Below are positions 1-5,451 of a DNA stretch of 6,814 nt, piece after piece. Position numbers and translations under genes: made by a program. Location: NCBI GenBank assembly GCA_934757945.1, contig CAKVLT010000096.1:1-6814 (forward strand), given 5' to 3'. Every line of letters starts with the position of its first letter. Within the stretch, counting starts at the first letter, position 1. Source of the stretch: an uncultured Bulleidia sp. Its GTDB lineage: Bacteria; Bacillota_I; Bacilli_A; Erysipelotrichales; Erysipelotrichaceae. The notes under the pieces were generated by a model. That model was not told the DNA's origin, did not search any database, and saw only the letters and a list, made by a program, of their open reading frames with translations.

Positions 1-111
1 CACATAAATGATGCACTTGTGTATGAGTATCTTACTGACACTGCATGTGATCAGGATCTATCTATGCAGGCATTAAAAGTAAGAAATGGTATGATTTTTT
101 ACGTGTATTGA
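1..111 (+). CDS. C-terminal end of an unidentified protein (partial)
   Basis: This is the only plus-strand frame open from the left edge. It gives 36 codons and ends in TGA at 109-111, just before a terminator-like hairpin, as expected for the last gene of a convergent transcription unit. The visible tail has no recognisable motif and ends in aromatic residues (MIFYVY). I do not recognise the family and give no function. The fragment is short enough that an open frame by chance is possible; the hairpin right after the stop is the main support. Confidence 0.5.
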   Translation, partial: HINDALVYEYLTDTACDQDLSMQALKVRNGMIFYVY

Positions 112-114
112 AAA

Positions 115-136
115 GGGGGGGACAAATGTCCCTCCC
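115..136. terminator. Probable bidirectional intrinsic terminator between convergent genes
   Basis: The arms GGGGGGGAC (115-123) and GTCCCTCCC (128-136) form a 9-bp GC-rich stem with one G-U pair and an AAAT loop. Read on the minus strand the stem is followed by TTTT (114-111), and it lies one base past the TAA stop of the radical SAM gene (138-140), so it closes the lysine-transport operon. Read on the plus strand it lies 3 bp after the stop of the left-edge gene, with a weaker tail (ATTACTTATT). The short U-tracts make it a modest terminator on either strand, but the stem is strong. Confidence 0.75.
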
Positions 137-137
137 A

Positions 138-1001
138 TTACTTATTGAACCGTAATCTGAATGTACATTTCTGACAGAATGGTTCTATCAGTGTTTGTTT
201 TTGTAATCCTTTTACCATATTGACATATCTTTCACAGTGTAATATCTCCTGAAGGGAATGGGTATGCATGTTGCCAAAAGATATCATTCCGTTACAATCC
301 AGACAGCATGGTACTACTTCACCGTTGGATAAGACAGCAATTTGCTGTATGGCGCCAAGACATTTTCCTTTAGAGGATACAGGTTTGCTAAGATCATCAG
401 GCCATTCAAACATATTGTCAAAATCAACATAGATATTTTCTGCAATACTGTAATTGTTTTTTCTGTTTGTCTTAGTCAGGGTGTATTGCTGATGAAAATG
501 CTCCAGAATGGTTTTAGTACGTGTTTCTTTGAGTTCATCACTTCGCCAGAAACGTACTTCAATAATAGGGGATTTCTTTTCTTTACACGCATCCAGGAAA
601 TGGAATAACGTGGATTGAAATATATCCAGATTTTGTTGATAAAATTCAATACTTTGTAAAGAAAAACTTATTTTTCTCAGACAAGAATGATTTAAAAGGA
701 CGTCATGTACTTTAGAAAGGGTAGTACCGTTTGTGACAAGCTGTACTTTCATAGCATAGGCATCACATATGGTAAGAAGGTCATCAAAAAATGGGTGAAG
801 GGTAGGCTCGCCCTGCACATGAAGATAAATGAAGTCTGTATAATCTTTGACCTGCTGTACAATGGTTTCAAAAAAATCTGGGATCATAATTTCCGGTTTC
901 CTTGTGGTATAGCTACAGAAACTGCAATGCAGGTTACATATATTTCCGATTTCAATATATACTCTTTTCAACATAGAAAGAGTATAACAAAAAAAGATCA
1001 T
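138..1001 (-). CDS. Radical SAM/SPASM domain protein of unknown function
   Basis: Residues 22-29 carry the radical SAM cluster motif CxxxCxxC (CNLHCSFC), which binds the [4Fe-4S] cluster that cleaves S-adenosylmethionine. A GEP motif follows at 64-66 and a TNG motif at 90-92, both typical of the partial TIM barrel. The C-terminal part (about 210-287) is a SPASM-like region with Cys214, Cys232, Cys233, Cys236, Cys276 and Cys279, which could hold one or two auxiliary clusters. Related SPASM proteins modify peptides or anaerobically mature enzymes, but the substrate here cannot be read from sequence. It begins 9 bp after the ATPase stop, is the last gene of the riboswitch-led operon, and ends at the hairpin at 115-136. 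The start is uncertain: Met1 has only a weak AAAGA-like ribosome site, while Met10 (972-974) gives the family-like N-terminus MLKRVYIEIGNICN but has no visible ribosome site. Confidence 0.9.
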   Translation of the reverse strand: MIFFCYTLSMLKRVYIEIGNICNLHCSFCSYTTRKPEIMIPDFFETIVQQVKDYTDFIYLHVQGEPTLHPFFDDLLTICDAYAMKVQLVTNGTTLSKVHDVLLNHSCLRKISFSLQSIEFYQQNLDIFQSTLFHFLDACKEKKSPIIEVRFWRSDELKETRTKTILEHFHQQYTLTKTNRKNNYSIAENIYVDFDNMFEWPDDLSKPVSSKGKCLGAIQQIAVLSNGEVVPCCLDCNGMISFGNMHTHSLQEILHCERYVNMVKGLQKQTLIEPFCQKCTFRLRFNK

Positions 1002-1010
1002 TGCTGATCT

Positions 1011-1748
1011 TTATTTTGTGATGAAATTGCTTAAGAAAGCTTTTGTTCTTTCACTTTGAGGGTTTGTAAACATCTGCTGTGCAGTTCCCTGTTCTTCAAT
1101 AACACCCTGATCCATGAAGACAACTCTGTCTGCCACATCACGGGCAAAGGACATTTCGTGTGTAACAACTATCATCGTCAGACCTTCTTTGGCAAGTTCC
1201 TTCATGACATTGAGCACTTCCTGTACCATTTCAGGATCTAATGCACTTGTTGGTTCATCAAATAACATGATTTCAGGTTTCATGCAGAGAGCTCTGGCAA
1301 TGGCTACACGCTGTTTCTGTCCACCGGATATGGTACGCACATCCGCATTGGCAAACTGATCCATACCGACTTTCTTGAGATAGAACATTGCAGTCTGTAT
1401 TGCTTCTTCTTTGGAGACATGATGTACCTTCATCTGAGGCTTTACGCAGTTGTTTAATACATTCATGTTATTGAAAAGATTGAACTGCTGGAAGCACATG
1501 CCTACTTTGGAACGATAGGCATTCACATTTTTTGTATGCAGAATATCTTCGTTAAAAACTTTGATAGAACCGCTGTCAGGTTTTTCCAGAAGATTAATAC
1601 AACGTAACAGAGTGGACTTGCCAGAACCGCTTTTGCCGATAAGACACACAACTTCCCCATCCTGCACCGAGAAGTCAATTCCTTTTAAGACTTCAAGCTT
1701 TCCAAAACTTTTATGGATATTCTGAATATTTACTAATGTTTCGCTCAT
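1011..1748 (-). CDS. Polar amino acid ABC transporter ATP-binding protein, probably lysine
   Basis: This is the ATPase of the importer; it would act as a dimer on the cytoplasmic face and drive uptake by ATP hydrolysis. All nucleotide-binding motifs are present: Walker A GKSGSGKST (38-46), Q-loop Gln87, ABC signature ISGGQKQR (140-147), Walker B IMLFDE (160-165), D-loop SALD (168-171) and switch His197 in VVTHEMS. The 245-residue length and the motif wording are those of the GlnQ/HisP family. Its ATG overlaps the TGA of the permease gene (ATGA, 4 bp), so translation is probably coupled. It also has its own strong AAAGGAGG site at 1761-1768, with a rather long 12-nt spacer. The family alone does not separate lysine from other polar amino acids; the riboswitch upstream of the operon does. 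Confidence 0.96.
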   Translation of the reverse strand: MSETLVNIQNIHKSFGKLEVLKGIDFSVQDGEVVCLIGKSGSGKSTLLRCINLLEKPDSGSIKVFNEDILHTKNVNAYRSKVGMCFQQFNLFNNMNVLNNCVKPQMKVHHVSKEEAIQTAMFYLKKVGMDQFANADVRTISGGQKQRVAIARALCMKPEIMLFDEPTSALDPEMVQEVLNVMKELAKEGLTMIVVTHEMSFARDVADRVVFMDQGVIEEQGTAQQMFTNPQSERTKAFLSNFITK

Positions 1749-2530
1749 AAGTCGGAATTGCCTCCTTTCTGTGTAGTGGTTTTAGCATATTTCATACTGT
1801 GAGGGTCAGTATCACTCATAGGAATAGAAACATACTCTGTCTGATTCAGACGTTTTTCAATAAGGTTGAGAATGCATGTGGCAATCATGTTAATGACTAA
1901 ATAGATGACTGCTTCTAGGAAATAGGTTTCTGTAAACTTGAAGGTGGAACCTGCAATGGATTTTGCCTGGAACATCAGTTCTGTGATGGAAATAATCATC
2001 AATACGGAAGAGTCCTTGATATTTACAATCAATTCATTTCCAATGGCAGGGAAGGCATTTCGAATTGCCTGTGGTAATACAACCATCATCATTGTTTGGG
2101 TATTGGACATACCTAAGGAATGTGCAGCTTCTGTCTGTCCTTTATCTACAGCCTGAATACCGGAGCGGATGATTTCAGCCATATACGCACCTGTATTTAC
2201 GGAGATAACCACCATGGCAGCAGTTAACTTATCCCAGTGGAATACATTTAAGAAAGCATAGTAGAAGAAAGCTGCCTGAACCATCATTGGCGTACCACGG
2301 AAAACCGTGATATAAATATTGGCTAAAATATCAAACAGTTTTTTTAAAATTCTGGAAACAGGTCCTGCAGTATAGTCGAGCTGTACAGCTTTAAAGCCGC
2401 CAACTATCAATCCCAGTAACAAGCCGCAGATTGTACCAACCAGAGCAACAATAATGGTCGTACGCACACCAAGCAGTAAACTTGGCCAGTACACTTGTAC
2501 TATATTGAATACACTCTTTAGAAAATCCAT
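1745..2530 (-). CDS. Polar amino acid ABC transporter permease, probably lysine
   Basis: This inner-membrane channel subunit belongs to the GlnP/HisM/ArtQ family and probably acts as a homodimer, since only one permease gene is present. Hydrophobic segments lie at about 17-45, 68-95, 102-120, 160-185 and 203-226. The cytoplasmic EAA loop that docks the ATPase is at about 131-157 (GQTEAAHSLG, then VLPQAIR). The family motif FRGTP is at 77-81. A polar tail of about 33 residues (229-261) extends past the last membrane segment and is longer than I would expect for the family. The start codon lies 3 bp after the stop of the binding-protein gene, with only a weak GAG ribosome site inside the end of that gene, so translational coupling is likely. 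Confidence 0.95.
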   Translation of the reverse strand: MDFLKSVFNIVQVYWPSLLLGVRTTIIVALVGTICGLLLGLIVGGFKAVQLDYTAGPVSRILKKLFDILANIYITVFRGTPMMVQAAFFYYAFLNVFHWDKLTAAMVVISVNTGAYMAEIIRSGIQAVDKGQTEAAHSLGMSNTQTMMMVVLPQAIRNAFPAIGNELIVNIKDSSVLMIISITELMFQAKSIAGSTFKFTETYFLEAVIYLVINMIATCILNLIEKRLNQTEYVSIPMSDTDPHSMKYAKTTTQKGGNSDL

Positions 2531-2533
2531 AAC

Positions 2534-3376
2534 TTACTCATTTGCAGGCTGGTTTTCCACTGCCTGTAACATCATTTCTTCACGTTCATCATCGGAGATG
2601 GTATCTAAAGCTTCCTGTAATGCATTTAACAAAGTAGTGTTTCCTTTCTTGACTGCGATGGATACAGCAGCGTCCTGTTCTGCACCTGAGAAGCCCTTAC
2701 CATCTTCAAACTGGATATAAGTTAAATCAGGGTTTGCCTGACATACACCGATAGCAACAGGTAATTCAGAAGTTACAGCATCTACAGCACCTGCCTGAAG
2801 AGCCTGAATAGCAGCAGGGAATGTTTCTGCTGCAGGTTCATGAATTACACCATCAATCTGGTCAATGATGGTATCGTACAAAGTATTCATCTGACCTACG
2901 ACTTTCTTTCCGGATAGATTGGAAATAGAGGTGATGCCTGCAAGAGGGGAATCCTTCTTTACTAATACAACTTCTGTAGAAATGTAGTAAGGAGTAGTAA
3001 AATCAGCTTCCTGCTTTCTTTCTTCCGTTGCTGTCATACCAGCAATGACTGCATCAATCTGATCGTTTTGCAAAGAAAGAATCAGGTTATCCCAGTCAAG
3101 CTTAACGATTTCAACTTCTTTATCTGTCTTTTCAGCAAGCTTTGTTGCCATCATGACGTCATATCCGTCACAGTAATCAACATCGGAAATCTGCTTACTT
3201 GTGTCTGTACTTTGTGTTGTGGACCAGTTATATGGAGCATAGTTACATTCCATACCTACACGTAATGTGTTTTCATCAGATGTAGAAGCGGATGAAGCTG
3301 TGGATCCTCCGGAGCATCCTGTTAATACAAGAGATGCTAATAGACACGCACTTACTGACTTTGTAGTGAACTTCAT
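2534..3376 (-). CDS. Amino acid ABC transporter substrate-binding lipoprotein, probably lysine-specific
   Basis: This is the extracytoplasmic receptor of the importer. It has a lipoprotein signal peptide: basic start (MKFTTK), hydrophobic core (10-19) and lipobox LTGC, with Cys21 as the lipidated residue. A Ser/Thr/Gly linker follows to about residue 36. The mature part is a two-lobed SBP_bac_3 fold: RVGMECNYAPYNW (39-51) opens lobe 1. TATEERKQEADFTTPYY (115-131) contains the conserved Arg120, which in this family holds the ligand carboxylate. Lobe 2 includes GAVDAVTSELPVA (196-208). Two cysteines, 44 and 69, lie in lobe 1 and could pair. The start is well supported by AGGAGG at 3385-3390, 8 nt before the ATG. 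It is first in the operon, directly behind the lysine riboswitch. Lysine specificity is inferred from that riboswitch. Confidence 0.95.
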   Translation of the reverse strand: MKFTTKSVSACLLASLVLTGCSGGSTASSASTSDENTLRVGMECNYAPYNWSTTQSTDTSKQISDVDYCDGYDVMMATKLAEKTDKEVEIVKLDWDNLILSLQNDQIDAVIAGMTATEERKQEADFTTPYYISTEVVLVKKDSPLAGITSISNLSGKKVVGQMNTLYDTIIDQIDGVIHEPAAETFPAAIQALQAGAVDAVTSELPVAIGVCQANPDLTYIQFEDGKGFSGAEQDAAVSIAVKKGNTTLLNALQEALDTISDDEREEMMLQAVENQPANE

Positions 3377-3384
3377 TTTCTTTT

Positions 3385-3390
3385 CCTCCT
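3385..3390 (-). promoter_or_regulatory. Ribosome binding site of the binding-protein gene
   Basis: AGGAGG on the minus strand lies 8 nt upstream of the ATG at 3376. It sits a few bases beyond the U-tract of the leader terminator and is not part of the hairpin, so control in this leader should act on transcription and not on ribosome access. Confidence 0.85.
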
Positions 3391-3398
3391 AAATATTT

Positions 3399-3427
3399 AA
3401 AAACCGTATGCTATCACACATACGGTT
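3399..3427 (-). terminator. Intrinsic terminator in the leader: expression platform of the lysine riboswitch
   Basis: On the minus strand, AACCGTATG (3427-3419) pairs perfectly with CATACGGTT (3410-3402), giving a 9-bp stem with an 8-nt loop, TGTGATAG. The 3' arm runs into five consecutive U residues (3403-3399) and then an A/U-rich stretch. It lies between the aptamer and the first ribosome binding site, where a lysine-controlled premature terminator belongs. It should form when lysine is bound and stop transcription before the transporter genes. Confidence 0.9.
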
Positions 3428-3446
3428 CATTTCGATATGTAATAGC
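3410..3446 (-). promoter_or_regulatory. Antiterminator helix of the lysine riboswitch
   Basis: On the minus strand, GCTATTACATAT (3446-3435) can pair with ATGTGTGATAGC (3421-3410) over 12 continuous base pairs, two of them G-U. The upstream arm contains the 3' strand of aptamer helix P1 (CTAT, 3445-3442). The downstream arm takes up the inner part of the terminator hairpin. Forming this helix therefore excludes both P1 and the terminator. This is the expected lysine-free, transcription-on state. The pairing is seen in the sequence; the ligand logic is inferred from known lysine riboswitches that act by attenuation. Confidence 0.8.
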
Positions 3447-3596
3447 GCCACTTCAATTTGAAGGAGTGATATAGATATTCTCATATATCCCCACGAGATA
3501 TTCCTGCCGGAACATTTCGTTCGGCGACGATTACCTTTTTGTCAGATCATGGCCTGCCGGCTCCCTGACATACTCATTTACGTCGCTACCTCTATC
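3441..3596 (-). promoter_or_regulatory. Lysine riboswitch aptamer (L box)
   Basis: The minus strand carries the lysine aptamer landmarks in order: GATAGAGGTAGCGACG (3596-3581), ATGAGTA of the loop E motif (3577-3571), GTCGCCGAA (about 3530-3521), TGGGG (3493-3489) and GGCGCTAT (3449-3442). The helices can be traced. P1 is GATAG (3596-3592) with CTATT (3445-3441). P2 is GCGACG (3586-3581) with CGTCGC (3529-3524). Upper P2 is TGTCAG (3570-3565) with CTGACA (3545-3540). P3 is 3519-3509 with 3504-3494, 11 positions with one mismatch. P4 is GATATA (3489-3484) with TATATC (3473-3468). P5 is CTTCA (3463-3459) with TGAAG (3455-3451). This five-helix junction and the wording match lysine riboswitches such as that of Bacillus subtilis lysC. 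P1 is short, which is the least ideal part. Confidence 0.93.
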
Positions 3597-3605
3597 GGTT
3601 TTACA

Positions 3606-3639
3606 TTTTCAACTTTACTCAATGGTGATAGATTGTCAA
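3606..3639 (-). promoter_or_regulatory. Promoter of the lysine-transport operon
   Basis: On the minus strand a perfect -35 box TTGACA (3639-3634) is followed after 16 bp by TAAAGT (3617-3612), which matches 4 of 6 positions of the -10 consensus. The predicted start of transcription is near 3605-3606, about 10 nt before the 5' strand of aptamer helix P1, the right place for a riboswitch leader. This gives an untranslated leader of about 230 nt. Confidence 0.75.
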
Positions 3640-3657
3640 GTACTTTTTTCAATCTTT

Positions 3658-3666
3658 TGGTATAAT
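3658..3666 (+). promoter_or_regulatory. Extended -10 promoter of the truB-ribF-rsmF operon
   Basis: TGGTATAAT gives a perfect TATAAT (3661-3666) preceded by the TGN extension. No good -35 box lies 16-18 bp upstream (about 3637-3644 reads AAGTACT), which is common for extended -10 promoters. TTGTCA at 3633-3638 is 22 bp away, too far to serve as a normal -35. The predicted transcription start is about 3673, only some 4 nt before the truB ATG. Confidence 0.75.
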
Positions 3667-3676
3667 ACTTTCGGCT

Positions 3677-4522
3677 ATGGATAAGATATTATTAATGAAC
3701 AAACCTGCAGGTATGACCAGTTTTGATGTAGTCAGACAATGCAGAAGAATATTACATGAGAAAAAAATAGGGCATACCGGTACCCTTGACCCTGAAGCAC
3801 AGGGATTTCTGATAGTTTTAACCGGGAAGTATACTAAATTATTACCTTTTGTCGTCAAAGATCACAAGCATTATCAGGCAAGATTCCTTTTGGGAAAAAG
3901 ATATGATACTCAGGATATCTGGGGTACGCTGATACAGGAAAAAGAATGGGGCTTTCACGAACAGGAAGAACTGGATAAAGTCTCTTCTTGTTTTCTTGGG
4001 AAAGGTATGCAGATTCCGCCAATGTACAGTGCTGTGAAAGTAAATGGTAAAAAGTTGTATGAATATGCAAGAGCCGGAATTGAAATAGAAAGACAGCCTA
4101 GAACGGTTGAAGTTTCTTATCTGAAGGTAAATCATATTGCTGATAACGAATACAGTATGGATGCGGTGGTTTCAAGCGGTACCTATATACGTACACTGAT
4201 TGAAGATTATTGTAGCCATTTGCAGGAAATTGGAGCTATGAGTTATCTTTTAAGAAGCGGTATTGAGGGTTTTGATCTTTCAAGTGCCATCAATCTTGAA
4301 GATCTTACGGAAGATACGCCAGGTATTTCACCTTTGGATATTCTTGATCCTTCTTTGAAAAAAGTGGATGGCACTGCTTTTGAAAAACAAATTAAAGATG
4401 GTAAGAAGATTTTCCTGAAAGATGAAGAAGACAAAGTAGTCTTTGTAATGGCCGGTGCACCGTTAGCGGTGTATGAAAAAGTGAATGGAACGATGTACAG
4501 AAGTGTGAGAGGTTTATTCTAA
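3677..4522 (+). CDS. truB: tRNA pseudouridine(55) synthase TruB
   Basis: TruB converts U55 in the T-loop of tRNAs to pseudouridine. The N-terminus MDKILLMNKPAGMTSFDVV is the family signature. The catalytic motif GHTGTLDPEAQG (32-43) contains the catalytic Asp38. SGTYIRTLIEDY (about 167-178) is the conserved active-site segment with the family's YIR motif. The C-terminal 60 or so residues would be the small PUA-like domain. The length, 281 residues, is near the short end for bacterial TruB, with no sign of truncation. The start is fixed by homology, since Met1 begins the conserved block, but there is no Shine-Dalgarno sequence and the promoter is almost on top of the ATG. Its stop overlaps the ribF start by one base (TAATG). 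The rbfA gene that often precedes truB is absent here. Confidence 0.97.
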   Translation: MDKILLMNKPAGMTSFDVVRQCRRILHEKKIGHTGTLDPEAQGFLIVLTGKYTKLLPFVVKDHKHYQARFLLGKRYDTQDIWGTLIQEKEWGFHEQEELDKVSSCFLGKGMQIPPMYSAVKVNGKKLYEYARAGIEIERQPRTVEVSYLKVNHIADNEYSMDAVVSSGTYIRTLIEDYCSHLQEIGAMSYLLRSGIEGFDLSSAINLEDLTEDTPGISPLDILDPSLKKVDGTAFEKQIKDGKKIFLKDEEDKVVFVMAGAPLAVYEKVNGTMYRSVRGLF

Positions 4523-5451
4523 TGCGTATAATAAAAGTATCTTTGGATAAAACAAGAAGAAATAAAACACCTATGGTGGCATGTATCGGATATTTTGATG
4601 GTTTACATGTCGGCCATCAGAAATTGCTGGAAAAGACAAGAGAACTGGGAGAAAAGTATCATTGTGAAACTGCAATGATTACGTTTGAACCAGATCCATG
4701 GGTCATTATCAAGGGAGCTACAAATGTAAAACATATTTCCACCATGCGTCAGAGAATTAATAAAGCTGTCAGTCTTGGAATGGATAATATTGTATTTCTT
4801 GAGTTTACAAGAGATATGTCATCATTACCTCCAATTGATTTTATGAATAAAATACTGGGGAATCTGAATCTTCAGGGCCTTGTATGTGGATTTGATTTTC
4901 ATTTCGGATATAAAGGCAGTGGAAATGTACAGTTTCTTCAGGATAATGCGCCTTATGAAATCTGTGTGGTATCCGCAGTAGAAGATGAACAGGGGAAGAT
5001 TTCTTCCACACGTATAACAAAGTGCATTGAACAGGGGCATATGGAAGAAGCTCACAGGTTGTTAGGCTCTCCTTTTTGCATGGAAGGAAAAGTAATCCAT
5101 GGTAAAAAAAGAGGAACGGATATGGGATTTCCTACAGCAAATGTACAGGTCTCAGATGAATATATTATCCCTAAAAACGGTGTCTATGCTGGTAAAATCC
5201 ATATTGGCAGAAAATCTTACGGATGCATGATAAACATTGGGTTGAATCCAACGTTTCATGACGTGGATGCTATTTCTCTGGAAGCTAATATTTTTGACTT
5301 CCATGAAGATATTTACGGACAGGTAGTTTCTGTTGATTTCCTGAAATTTATACGTCCTGAAAAACAGTTTCGTAGCAAGTCCAACCTTGTCATGCAGCTG
5401 GAACAGGATAAACGCACTATTCAAAATTATTTTGAAGAGGGAGTTTTATGA
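4522..5451 (+). CDS. ribF: Bifunctional riboflavin kinase / FAD synthetase RibF
   Basis: RibF phosphorylates riboflavin to FMN and then adenylylates FMN to FAD in the cytoplasm. The N-terminal adenylyltransferase domain (about 1-180) shows the nucleotidyltransferase motif GYFDGLHVGH (23-32), GFDFHFG (123-129) and ISSTRI (160-165). The C-terminal kinase domain (about 182-309) shows GTDMGFPTAN (198-207) with its PTAN motif, GVYAG (220-224), and LEANIFDF (253-260) carrying the probable catalytic Glu254. The 309-residue length is normal and both activities look intact. The ATG shares one base with the truB stop and has GAGAGG at 4507-4512 as ribosome site. Its TGA overlaps the next ATG by 4 bp. 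The truB-ribF pair is a widespread bacterial arrangement. Confidence 0.97.
   Translation: MRIIKVSLDKTRRNKTPMVACIGYFDGLHVGHQKLLEKTRELGEKYHCETAMITFEPDPWVIIKGATNVKHISTMRQRINKAVSLGMDNIVFLEFTRDMSSLPPIDFMNKILGNLNLQGLVCGFDFHFGYKGSGNVQFLQDNAPYEICVVSAVEDEQGKISSTRITKCIEQGHMEEAHRLLGSPFCMEGKVIHGKKRGTDMGFPTANVQVSDEYIIPKNGVYAGKIHIGRKSYGCMINIGLNPTFHDVDAISLEANIFDFHEDIYGQVVSVDFLKFIRPEKQFRSKSNLVMQLEQDKRTIQNYFEEGVL

Noticed and set aside
138..1001. Radical SAM protein as lysine 2,3-aminomutase, given the lysine riboswitch
   Set aside because: It is far shorter than lysine 2,3-aminomutases, I see no pyridoxal-phosphate lysine motif, and its C-terminal cysteines fit a SPASM-type protein.
342..1007. Plus-strand open frames at 342-608 and 705-1007
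   Set aside because: They lie antisense to the radical SAM gene, which has clear motifs across its length; they show no family resemblance.
3377..3606. T-box or SAM (S-box) leader as an alternative to a lysine riboswitch
   Set aside because: There is no T-box tail sequence (GGTACCGCG type) and the S-box landmarks are missing, while the lysine aptamer landmarks are present in the right order with pairing helices.
3633..3638. TTGTCA as the -35 box of the truB promoter
   Set aside because: The spacing to TATAAT is 22 bp, too long for a normal promoter; on the other strand the overlapping TTGACA serves the lysine operon.
3695..3697. Met7 of TruB as an alternative start with a longer leader
   Set aside because: It would remove the conserved MDKILL segment, and no Shine-Dalgarno sequence precedes it either.
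3649..4135. Minus-strand open frames over the truB start and first half
   Set aside because: They are shadows of truB, whose conserved N-terminus and catalytic motif fix the coding strand; they have no recognisable domains.
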